Source of the DNA: Thereva unica
Taxonomy: Eukaryota; Arthropoda; Insecta; Diptera; Therevidae
Length of the DNA stretch: 64,000 nt
Assembly: GCA_949987705.1 (NCBI GenBank)
Contig: OX465283.1
Span: 93,917,813-93,981,812 of the forward strand
Reading direction: 5' to 3'
Below the pieces are notes generated by a model. The model did no database searches. It was not told where the DNA came from and saw only the letters and a program-made list of their open reading frames with translations. Below, one piece after another: positions 33,874-44,807 of this stretch. Every line of letters starts with the position of its first letter. Position 1 is the stretch's first letter. Both the position numbers and the translations under genes were made by a program.

Positions 33874-34994
33874 TTATTTTATAAGTAGGTAATAACAAAA
33901 TAACAAAATGCAGGAATTCAAATTAATATTATTGCCTTTGTAAAAAAAAACATAAGCTCCTTTCGAGTTTCTCGGCCAAGATTTTTTCTGCACTATGGAA
34001 TCATTGATCCATAACCAGCTCGATTTTTGTTTCAATATGCTGATGTAATGACCTTGTTCGAGTGTTCCTGTGTGGAATATAGCACTAATCACTTTATAAT
34101 TTGAACCTCTTATATGCAATTTTGCAGAAGTGACAGCTTTGATATCGCATTGCTCAATTTTAATAAACTTTTTATTTTTCAGTTCGAATAATTTCAGTTG
34201 TATTATGAGAACAGGTGCTACCGAAATCATTTCCGATTTACGAATCTTTTGAGTGTACCAACAATTTTTACATTGACCACTCAGGGTTTCTCGTTTTCCA
34301 AATTCATGATCAATAAGTTGCTGAAGAGTTACAGTATCTCGTTAAGCAATCGTTACTGATAACGAAATCATTATATTTGTTTCCACAGTTGCACTTGTAA
34401 ATATACAGTTTGGATTGAGACATGTTGTTGTATATCTTACATTATGTTCAACGATATTTCTAATATTTCCTGTCTTAATAAATAAATCACTTGACAAACG
34501 TCTTGGTGAAAATGTGTTCCATATATTTGTGTATTTAAAAAATTCTTAAGTGGCCGGACGTCTACATTTTTTTGAACTGATAAATAATTTAGCAATGTCT
34601 TGTATAACATGTGATTTTCTGGTAATTTTAACAACTCCTTTTTTATAGTAGAACAATTAAAAATGCACTGCGGGGCTGCGTTAGCATAACACGAAGCACC
34701 ATGCAAATTTGGTAGCCCCCGAACATTTCCAAAATTTACAGCGTCATTAGTAAAAGTACCTTGTATATTCGAAACCTCCGAGATTGCATTCCACCTTTTA
34801 TCAATAACTGGCAGAGACGAATTTTTTTTAAATTTAATGTTTGGTAAATCTGGACGATATTTTTCTCTTAGCCAATTGTATTCAACTATTGCTTCAAGAT
34901 TTACTTTAACACTAGATGGATCAAAATTGATTAAATGCAAACCGTCCAAGAATGTGAGTCTAAACAATGCTACATAAACCTGTCCGGGAGCAAA
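33874..34994 (-). pseudogene. Helitron helicase-USP remnant (copy II)
   Basis: Same sequence as 24856-25976, with the same frame changes and stops. The catalytic Cys of the GASCYANA motif and the His of EQGHYIS are present, but the domain cannot be made as one chain. The first part (34437-34967) and second part (33874-34230) stay open separately. Confidence 0.75.
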
Positions 34995-35057
34995 CTAAAA
35001 GTACTAATGATAATAAACAACATAAACCTGCATTATTGACTCAAATGTTTCAGTTAT

Positions 35058-38000
35058 ATCGCTTATTGTGTTGTCCTTATTCTTCCCTTTCATTTGATAC
35101 CCATGTCGAGGGGTATGTTAAGAAAATGGTAATCGGGCCTCTTCAGATGACCGCCGTGGCTCTTACGGTATATTGAGTACACTATACCGCTTAGTGTGTT
35201 CTACTTATGATTACCTTTAATTAGATACCCATGTCGATGGGCTATGTAAAAAAATGGTTATCCGCTCTCTTGAGATAACCGCCGTGGATCTAAATATATT
35301 TTGAGTATACTAAATCGCTTATTGTTTTCTACTTATCATTCCCTTTCTTTTGATACCCATGTCGAGGGGGTTGTGAAGAAAATGGTAATGCGTCCTCTTG
35401 AGGTGGCCTCGGTGGATCTAACTAGATATTGAGTATACTATATTGCTTACTGTCTTCTACTTAAGATACGCTTTCAATTGATACCTATGTCGAGGTGGTG
35501 GTGAAGAAATGGTAGTCCGCCCTCTTGAGACGGCCGCCATGGATATAAAGACATAGCTTATTGTATTCTACTTATCATACCCTTTCATTTGATACCCATG
35601 TCGAGGGGGTTGTGAAGAAAATGGTAATACATCCTCTTGAGGTGGCCTCGGTGGATCTAACTATTTATTGAATATACTATATTGCTTATTGTATTCTACT
35701 TATCATACCCTTTCATTTGATACCCATGTCGAGGGGGTTGTGAAGAAAATGGTAATGCGTCCTTTTGAGGTGGCTTCGGTGGATCTAACCAGATATTAAA
35801 TATACTATATTGCTTATTGTCTTCTACTTAAGATACCCTTTCAATTGATACCTATGTCGAGGTGGTGGTGAAGTAATGGTAGTCCGCCCTCTTGAGACGG
35901 CCGCCATGGATATAAAGACATAGCTTATTGTATTCTGCTTATCATACCCTTTCATTTGATACCCATGTCGTGGGGGTTGTGACGAAAATGGTAATGCGTC
36001 CTCTTGAGGTGGCCTCGGTGGATCTAACTATCTATTGAGTATACTATATTGCTTATTGTATTCTACTTATCATACCTTTTCATTTGATACTCATATCGAG
36101 GGGGTTGTGAAGAAAATGGTAATCCGCCCTCTTGAGATGACCGCCATGGATCTAACCAGATATTGAGTATATTATATCGCTTATGGTATTCTACTTATGA
36201 TACCCTTTCAATTGATACCTATGTCGAGGTGGTGGTGAAGAAATTGTAGTCCGCCCTCTTGAGACGGCCGCCATGGATATAAAGACATAGCTTATTGTAT
36301 TCTACTTATCATACCCTTTAATTTGATACTCATGTCATGGGGGTTGTGAAGAAAATGGTAATACGTCCTCTTGAGGTGGCCTCGGTAGATCTAACTATTT
36401 ATTGAATATACTACATTGCTTATTGTATTCTACTTTTTTTTTTTTTTTTTTTTTATGTGACACACTAGAGACTTAGGGAAGGCCCCTTTGTACTGTCGAC
36501 CATGTATTTATTTTGAATATGTCGAACAGCAGCTCTAGTCGGAAGATAGCGAGAGAAATGAAGGAAAGAACTGTCACAACCTAGCTGCGGTATTTTTTTA
36601 TATCACCTACTTCCAACCATTTCGCGACTCTGACACCGGAGCATCGAGAACAACTCGCTGGAGTGTTATGCCTCCTGAAACGAGTTGAATCTCATCAACC
36701 AACCGATGACATGCGCTTGGTGGAGCGGGGAAGAGAACTAGTGAAGGCTATGACAGGAGGAATCAGGAATGCAGAGGGAAGAAGAAAGAAGGAAAGTTAT
36801 GTAGGCGGGAAATTGGGAAAGGCTAGGACCGTGGCACCACCGGGAATCGAACCCGGGACCTCTGGGGATAGTAGTCAGGCGCCTTACCCCTAGACTACCG
36901 AGGCCCACTACTACTTATCATACCCTTTCATTTGATATCCATGTCGAGGGGGTTGTGAAGAAAATGGTAATCCGCCCTCTTGAGATGACCGCCAGGGATC
37001 TAACCAGATATTGAGTATATTATATCGCTTATGGTATTCTACTTATGATACCCTTTCAATTGATACCTATGTCGAGGTGGTGGTGAAGAAATGGTAGTCT
37101 GCCCTCTTGAGACGGCCGCCATGGATATAAAGACATAGCTTATTGTATTCTACCTATCATACCCTTTCATTTGATACCCATGTCGTGGGGGTTGTGAAGA
37201 AAATGGTAATACGTCCTCTTGAGGTGGCCTCGGTGGATCTAACTATTTATTGAGTATACTAAATTGCTTATTGTATTCTACTTATCATACCTTTTCATTT
37301 GATACTCATATCGAGGGGGTTGTGAAGAAAATGGTAATCCGCCCTCTTGAGATGACAGCCATGGATCTAACCATATAGAGTATATTATATCGCTTATGGT
37401 ATTCTACTTATGATACCCTTTCAATTGATACCTATGTCGAGGTGGTGGTGAAGAAATGGTAGTCCGCCCTCTCTAGACGGCCGCCATGGATATTAAGACA
37501 TAGCTTATTGTATTCTACTTATCATACCCTTTCATTTGATACCCATGTCGAGGGGGTTGTGAAGAAAATGGTAATGCGTCCTCTTGAGGTGGCCTCGGTG
37601 GATCTAACTATTTATTGACTATACTATTTTGCTTATTGTATTCTACTTATCATACCCTCTCATTTGATATCCATGTCTAGGGGGTTGTGAAAAAATGGTA
37701 ATCCGCCCTCTTGAGATGACCGCCATGGATCTAACCAGATATTGAGTATATTATATCGCTTATGGTATTCTACTTATGATACCCTTTCAATTGATACCTA
37801 TGTCGAGGTGGTGGTGAAGAAATGGTAGTCCGCCCTCTCTAGACGGCCGCCATGGATATTAAGACATAGCTTATTGTATTCTACTTATCATACCCTTTCA
37901 TTTGATACCCATGTCGAGGGGGTTGTGAAGAAAATGGTAATGCGTCCTCTTGAGGTGGCCTCGGTGGATCTAACCAGATTTTGACTATACTATATTGCTT

Positions 38001-38320
38001 ATTGTCTTCTACTTAAGATACCCTTTCAATTGATACCTATGTCGAGGTGGTGGTGAAGAAATGGTAGTCCGCCCTCTTGAGATGGCCGCCATGGATATAA
38101 AGACATAGCTTATTGTATTCTACTTATCATACCCTTTCATTTGATACCCATGTCGTGGGGGTTGTGAAGAAAATGGTAATGCGTCCTCTTGAGGTGGCCT
38201 CGGTGGATCTAACTATTTATTGAGTATACTTATTGCTTATTGTATTCTACTTATCATACCATTTCATTGGATACCCATGTCGAGGGGGTTGTGAAGAAAA
38301 TGGTAATCCGCCCTCTTGAG
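35058..38320 (+). repeat. Minisatellite array of unit II
   Basis: Same 111/128-bp units as unit I, about 22 of them, plus one SINE. It corresponds to the second half of array I joined to its first units, so I and II differ by one tandem duplication or deletion of about 2.8 kb. Confidence 0.85.
36434..36907 (-). mobile_element. tRNA-derived SINE in array II
   Basis: Same insertion, at the same place in the repeat unit, as the two in array I, so it predates the spread of the unit. It shares AACAACTCGCTGG with the second copy of array I, where the first reads AACAACCCGCTGG. Confidence 0.8.
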
Positions 38321-39098
38321 ACGCGTACCATGCGTACACTTTTTGTTAATCATCGAAATGATAGGGAATACTATTTGACATAAACAGTGCTGGATTTGAC
38401 TAACTTGTAAAGAATATGCCATATTTTTAGAAATAAATTACGATTACGAACTCGGCGTTCGGTATTTCAAAATTTTACTCTACATTTGTACTGTGAACTA
38501 CACGTTTTTTATAGTACCTAACGCAATCTGATACCATAGTTGCGACTAACCACTTTAAATGAATACATTTTGTTAATCATCTAATGCCATCTGGCATCAA
38601 CAGTTCGAGTAAACACTTTTCGACTAACTAGTAGCACCATCTCCTTTATTGAGCAATTGAAATAACTTAGAGCGTCATCTGACAGAATAATTTTGAGTAC
38701 CCACTTTTTTTAGACTGAAGGAGAAGAAAAAAGTTCGATTCGAAATGTAAAAAATGTAAAAATAAAGAAAACGAAGAATGATAGGAAAAAAAAAACTCAT
38801 GGAATAATAAATTATTTATATTTTGTTTATCGGTTACAAATGAAAAATTACTTATATTGCTTTTAAAAAGGTGATAAATCGCATAATTTTATAAAAAAAA
38901 CACCTTGTTTTCTATGTTTAGGCGTAAATAAGGCATTAGCTGTTTGCCCTTACGAACTCGGCAAACTACCGCTTGCCTTGATATTCTTTAAGCTATTTTT
39001 TGAAAATAAAATGGTTTTAAAGAAAATGGTTATTAAAATATTGATTTGAAATGTTTCCTTCCGGTTTTTTACAAGAATTTCAACCGGATTTCTAGCAC

Positions 39099-39313
39099 AA
39101 TGCTAAGTTTCCACTTGTCGTTTTGAAATTGACAAATAAGCTATTATTACGTTATTTAGAAAATTCGTAAGTGGAAGAAGCGAAAAACTGCTTATAATTG
39201 AAGTAACCAACAGCACTAATCATTTAAATTCTTGATCAATCATTGACAAGTGCTGTTGGCAAATTCAATAGGTCATTTTTCAATTTCAAAACGACAAGTA
39301 AAAACTTAGCATT
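39099..39313. mobile_element. 215-bp inverted-repeat element
   Basis: Termini AATGCTAAGTTTCCACTTG and, inverted, AATGCTAAGTTTTTACTTG, continuing TCGTTTTGAAATTGA on both sides. No clear duplication. It lies directly beside copy B of the composite element. Confidence 0.65.
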
Positions 39314-39342
39314 AGCCCTAGACAAAAAAAGACGAAAAGTGC

Positions 39343-40411
39343 CACCTTCTTGTTCTTATTGGAAAGAACCCCTGGAGGGGTCGAAAGGAATGCACACAAC
39401 AATATATATCTGTCTCGCTTCAATACATACCCTTCAACCACCTTATCCTTTTTCCACAATGTAACAGAATACAAACACACGAAACGAAATCGTTCAAAAT
39501 AAAGAAAATGTGCTTTTGCAAAAATTCTAAACGCACCGCCACCGCACCACATTCAATCCGCAAACTGCGTAGTAAGAAAATTCCCTGATATCGACTCTGA
39601 TTCCGCCCCGCTTCGAAAACACTAAAATATCGCGCGACGGACGACTCAAGCACACCTTTTCTATTGGAGCCCATCCACAGGCCAACTAGTTGTCCAAACT
39701 GAGTTGTGTTGTCACTGAATCGCATCGTGTGTGGGGCAGTTGGCAAACTGATTTGACAGTAGGGGTTTCAGTTGGGATAAATCAAAATCTTTTAATTTTA
39801 TGGGGCGAGGCCTAGAGTTTGGGCAACTAGTTGCACTGTGTGTATTGCAGTTTGGCAAACTACTTGGATGAATTAAGCCTGAATTCGAAGAATATATTTT
39901 TTTTGCAAGTTTATTTTGCATTATTTTTAATTTAAATTATGAAAGTTCACATTATATTAAATTATTTTCATAATTTATACTTTTAGAATTTAATTTATAT
40001 TTTAAAAAATATAAATATTTATAATAATAATTAAAAAAAATTATAATTAATCTAAAAAATCATCTTTCTCCAATTTTTATTATTATAAAACTTAGTCGTG
40101 GGTTTTCTACAATTTCATTTAACTTTCAAATTGCATATAAAATATCGAATTGACAGTTGAAATATCAACTCAGTTTGGGCTACTAGTTGGCCCCATAAGC
40201 GGTTTAAAAAATCGCACACAAAGTAAAAAATCCTCGACACTTTTTCTCACTCTTGGAACAAGAACTCGCAGCGATTGAACAAAAAAAGTCCACCCAATGA
40301 CGACGAAAGAATAAACAAAGCAAAACAAAAACAAAATGAGTCAAGGAATGTGACGACTTCCGTTCCGCACATTCTTTTGAATAGACTCCAGGGATAAGAC
40401 ATATTCATGTC
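39343..40411. mobile_element. Composite element, copy B (reverse orientation)
   Basis: Reverse-complement relative of 20289-21464 at high identity. The right end is complete (GACATATTCATGTC), but about 45 bp of the left end are missing. It carries the same internal MITE (about 39663-40198), whose far end has a small deletion. The shared nested MITE shows the composite moved or was duplicated after the MITE had inserted. Confidence 0.7.
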
Positions 40412-40687
40412 AAAAAAAAAGTGTTTACATTCACATCTTCTAGACGTACAGTTAGGCCGAAAGTGAACGAACGAATTTCAGAATCTTATACATTTTTCTT
40501 TGTCCCCTTCCCATGAAATGCCCCAAATGCTGCATAGATAAAGAAACATTACTCGGTATACCTATTGATATACTGTGTAACGATAATAAGTTACTCTTGG
40601 TGAAGACCCATGTACCCCGAGAGTATGATAACAAACTGGTTCACCTAGTGTTGAGTGTTGATCCGATGTAGTGAGACTTGTTAAAAT
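40412..40687. other. Unassigned spacer
   Basis: No motif recognised before the LINE fragment that starts near 40688. Confidence 0.4.
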
Positions 40688-41175
40688 TAAATTATGATAG
40701 CCTGGCTAGAGCAGGCGCAAACCCATTACCTATTGGTCCGGAACCTTTCTGTAGCTTAGCAAGCTGCCACGTAAAAATGGCCTTAACGAATTGGGTTAAC
40801 CAGATGTTTGTTCAAAGCTGGTCTAGGACCCAGGGTGCTCGTCAAGCAAAAAGATTCATCCAAATCGATAAAGCTAAGGCGGGCAAACTTTTAAATCTCA
40901 AGAGGTGGGAGCTAAAAATAATAACAGAGCTCCTGACGGGCCACTGTTCGCTTAACTATCACCTAAACAAAATAGGACTGGTGGCCGACTCTGGCTGTCG
41001 ATTCTGCGGGACAGCTCCCGAAACCGCGGAGCACTTGATGTGCGACTGTGAGGCTACAGCGAGGAAAAGACTGAGCCTTCTCCATCGTGATTTCGCTACT
41101 CCCAGGGAGATTTGGGACAGCAACCCTAAATCAGTTTTAGGCTACCTAAGAAGCCTTAACCTTGATGGTTTTTAA
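40688..41175 (+). pseudogene. C-terminus of a LINE polyprotein (end of RNase H plus zinc-knuckle tail)
   Basis: Begins with DSLARAGANPLPIGPEP, which corresponds to the 'ADeLARaG' end of LINE RNase H domains. It continues through GKLLNLKRWELKIITELLTGHCSLNYHL to the zinc-binding pattern CRFCGTAPETAEHLMCDC typical of the C-terminus of R1/I/Jockey-type LINEs. The frame is intact to its stop. The non-coding tail ends near 41255 in AATAATAATAATA, reminiscent of the TAA-repeat tails of I-type elements. A 5'-truncated insertion; RT and endonuclease are absent. Confidence 0.7.
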
Positions 41176-41261
41176 AGAAGGGGATGGCACAATAGACCAA
41201 ACAAAAATGGTCGCAGTGCCCGCTAAAGCGCCCCTCAACAAGAATAATAATAATACATATT

Positions 41262-42569
41262 ACCCTGTATTTTTGTAACCCTTTAAGATATTTTCATAAA
41301 TAACGCAGCAATCTACGCAGAATACTTCCGTCTATCTAAAACTGCAAAAGTCAAGGCTTCAACCCACCAACGTCCCGAGTTGTATGAATCACGCTGTCAG
41401 AGGCAAACCCCAAGTTCAAATTTTTAAAGACTATAGGTCCGTGCTGGCGACTTTTTCGTAAGAGCTCTAGCTGCTCGTTAGTTGACGGGAATTTAATTAT
41501 CAGCAATAAGCTTGTCTTTTTTCCATTACTAGCCTGAGATTCAAGCCCGTCGGCGCTGTAGTGGTCGAAAAACATTAACCTAAGCTGGAGTAAAATCTGC
41601 CTCAACTTCAATTTTCGTAGACTTGGGGGTCTTGAGCAGAGTGTAGAAATAACAAGTCTTTCATCTTCATGCAAAATTTTCACCCAGTTAGTTGTGTAGG
41701 TGCATATATGAACACCACTGCAGAGCACAACTCAACGCATACATCGTGAGCTCGGCGAGACAAAGCCAGATGCTCTCTCTTTGGTAAAGTATGCAGAACA
41801 GAAAAGGTAGGAAAATTGAATCAGCTGTTTTTTTCTCGAACGATGAGAAAATATGCATCAACACATCAAGTTTATTCTCATATAAAATCATAAAATTGTC
41901 TGCTGAATAGTTGTGTGTGAGCGTCTATAAAAATGTTGCATTCCTTCTCTGATAACCTGACATAGTGATTTGAAGAATTTGTACATAGAGCTGTTCGCCT
42001 GTCACTCATTAATCATATGAAAATGAAAAACTTGTTAATATCTAGACTTTGGTCTCGAGCTCTTCAGACGTTCCTCAAAAGCTGCAAATTAACGGTCCAG
42101 CATGCGATGCAAGCTGGGCAAAAGCCTTTTCTCCAGAAGTTCAAGACTTTTGTCCGAGGCAGCAATGGAACTCGATGTGGTGTCCTGCTGCTGTTGCTGA
42201 CATTCCGTTTGCTGTATTAATTTTGGCGGAAATTAGGGTTAAAATGATTTTACGAACTTTAAAAATAGTTTTAAGAAATAAACTGCAGTGCACCGCAAAA
42301 GGTGAGATATTACGCCGGGAATTGAGTTTGGATTTATAAAAATTTGGAGAAGTACGGATAGTTTTTTTAAATAATTAGGGAGCTTCGTGACACACGTCTA
42401 CTCTATTAGCATTTCACACACAACAAGTTATGCGTGAACAGAGTCAAAAAAGTTCTTGTATGTCGAATTGATCACCTCCTCCTTTTTTGAATTCAGTTAA
42501 AAATAGAATTAAATCTAGTTTTGTATTTGGTATAAAATATGCGAATTGTTAATTAAAAATTTTGACATT
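41262..42569. other. 1.3 kb without recognised features
   Basis: Several frames of 60-125 codons exist on both strands (for example 41351-41728 reverse, 42049-42339 forward), but none shows a domain, signal peptide or composition that would support a gene. Confidence 0.45.
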
Positions 42570-43830
42570 TCTTGTATCATGTATCATACGGGGTCTTAGT
42601 ATGGTGGCCAACCGTAAGTAAGTCTAGCGTGCAGAACAAACTATAAAAAGTATAAAGATGTGCGGAGCTATGCATAACAGGAGAACTTCGGTCCACACTT
42701 ACAGATGCCCTAATTAAATCTTGTTGCAAGGGAAAGTGCAAACATCGCAAAGAATCTGGGTTTTGGACCAGAATCAGGGAAGGACACACGAAGATCTCCA
42801 CAAAAACCGGCTTCTGCATACCCGAGATTACCTTCAAGAGGAACTACGGAGTGCACATCCCTTCACGTCGTGAATGTAGAAATAGACCACAGAGTTTTCA
42901 GGGTACCATGAACTTCTTTACTGATGGCTCTAAGCTGGTTCGGGTAGAAGGAGAAGTCTTTTCCCCAGAGCTTGGGATTAAAGTCGCCTTCCGATTACCG
43001 ATCATTGCAGTGTATACAAACCGAGATTCTAGCCATACAAGAAGCCGTTCTACCAATCAACTAGCAAGGCGATAGGAATCGGACTGTCTATCTACATCTT
43101 CTTAGATAGTCAGGCGGATCTGAAAGCCCTGCGCTCTTGCTCAAACAGCATTATAACTACCTCTGAATGTTGCAGATCACTTAACGAGATGGTTCAACAG
43201 TTCAAGACCCTCCTCGTTTGGGTACCCGTTCACCAACATATAGTGGGAAATTGTAAGCTGACGAACTGGCTAGGAAAGGCACGACCGCTTTCAGGAAAGG
43301 AAAAGGTTGGTTTTCTTGGGCCACTTTTAAGCTGCGAAAAAACATTGGAGGGATCTTAATAAATGCACTTAAGCCAAATTAACCTGGCCCTCTTATGACC
43401 TCAGGCGGATCACTTCACTACTCAGCCTCGGTAGGCAGGACCTCTCAGTTGTAGTCGGAGTGCTGACCGGACACTTTCTGATAGGGACGCATGCGACCCT
43501 CCTAGGTCCTGACCTAGATTGAGACCTACGATTTTTACAGAAGATGTAAGAATCTGGTCGAGGAGGACAGTGTACTACATATCCTCTGCCACTGCCCAGC
43601 CCTAAGCAGAAGGAGACTAACCGCATTTGGTGAACCCTTTTTAAGTACACTTGCGGAAATTTTGAAGATTAGGATCCGGCAACTGAGAAGATTCATTACG
43701 TCCGAAGAAACTACACTTTAACGTCAGGTTTAAAGTGGGATCACTATGGCATCACCATCACCATGGGCCTATCCTTTTGGCCTAAGTGTATGAGCTTAAG
43801 CCAACAGCTCAGCCATATCTAACTTAACCT
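42570..43830 (+). pseudogene. Decayed R1/I-like LINE: end of RT, RNase H and zinc tail
   Basis: SYGVLVWWPT near 42590 and AELCITGELRSTLTDAL are the last conserved part of the RT region. FFTDGSKLVRVEGEVFSPE at 42910 starts an RNase H domain (catalytic DGSK), followed by LDSQADLKAL and VWVPVHQHIVGNCKADELA spread over frames. Near 43270-43720 comes LTGHFLIGTHATLLG, then CKNLVEEDSVLHILCHCPAL, the Cys/His zinc pattern, ending near the stop at 43722. At least three frame changes are present. It resembles the LINE at 58840-64000 and may be the same family. The 3' tail after 43725 is a short noncoding end. Confidence 0.65.
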
Positions 43831-43934
43831 AACCTGTATCATGTATTTTGTCTCACGTATGTGTATTGTATTGTGTTTAGGGCATAATTGGCACAAACAA
43901 GTATTTCACACGAATCTTGATAAAACCAAACACT

Positions 43935-44230
43935 TGATGGCAATAAAAATGAATGACAGTAACAGTATTGCGATAGTAGAGAAATTAAACTTTGTACGAG
44001 AGTGTGGGCGAAAAGATGATATCGAAATTCATTTCTCAGCTCCTCGATCCAATACCGGGAATCCCAATATAGAAAGAGCTCATGGAACCTGGAACGAGCA
44101 TTTTAGGATATTTCTTGCTGAAGAAATCAAATTAACCCCCAATTAAGAATAGGTTCTGAAAGCAGTTGAGAAGTACAATAATATTGTCCACTCCACAATC
44201 AAAGCAAAACCCATAGATGTACTTTCTATT
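43935..44230 (+). pseudogene. Scrap of an LTR-retrotransposon integrase
   Basis: The translation contains IEIHFSAPRSNTGNPNIERA, HGTWNEHFRIF, and after a stop and frame change AVEKYNNIVHSTIKAKPIDV. This is the end of an integrase core of Ty3/gypsy type, with the catalytic glutamate in the NIERAHGT motif, followed by the 'YNnSiHS' segment. Both aspartates of the D,D-35-E triad lie upstream and are not preserved. No LTR pair, gag, protease or env was recognised nearby, so this is an isolated fossil. Confidence 0.6.
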
Positions 44231-44239
44231 ATGTACTAT

Positions 44240-44544
44240 TTATTATGTATTATGGTGGTCAGTCATCAGCGGAGTAGGGGGAATAACATGCGGCATAACA
44301 TGCACGTGCCGCAACTATTTCGGACTGATGGAAGTGCGATCATAACCTCCAAGCGGTGGCCACTGGTAACAGGTAAGGTTGGCGAGAGGCTAATAACCTC
44401 ACAGAGATAAAATAATTATTACGGAGCAAGCAACATTTGTGTCGTTCAATGTAGGAGTAATGTGGCTTCATATTTTAGAGTACTGGAGGTTGATTTGCTT
44501 TAGAGTCGCTTTTCGTATCTTTCGTTGTGGGGGTGGAGCGGCTC
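44240..44544. other. Flank of the hAT element, unassigned
   Basis: Starts with a short TATTATGTACTATT-like simple stretch, similar to that at 49890-50051, followed by a purine-rich run GCGGAGTAGGGGGAA that might be a polypurine tract of the integrase-bearing element. This could not be confirmed. Confidence 0.35.
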
Positions 44545-44807
44545 CAGGGTTTGCAATCCCGCGTTATATTTTCAATCCCGGGATTTCGGGATTACATTAT
44601 CCGAATCCCGGGATCCCGGGATTGGTCCCGGGATTAGGATTGGACTATTTATGAAAAATACTTACACATTATCATGTTTGAAAATACATAATAAAACTGG
44701 AAACATAATTAAAAAATTGGTTTAATATTATTATTTATTGAAACAAAACTTAATTCATCATAAAAAACAAATAACAAGTATTATAGTATAAAATTAAAAA
44801 TATTTCT

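Larger units (their letters stand above)
33235..38981. mobile_element. Helitron-like unit, copy II (5.7 kb)
   Basis: Nearly identical to unit I over the palindrome, the helicase-USP remnant, the array and the tail, but with a single version of the 2.8 kb array segment and one SINE. Host A precedes it and host T follows. TA on both sides is compatible with either an A-T target or a TA duplication; unit I, with AA and TT flanks, does not support the latter. Confidence 0.7.

Noticed and set aside
41351..41728. 125-codon reverse frame as host gene
   Set aside because: No recognisable motif, no splice or promoter context, length compatible with chance.
44240..44544. 3' LTR of the integrase-bearing element
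   Set aside because: A purine-rich run precedes it, but no second LTR, TG..CA ends or primer-binding site could be found.
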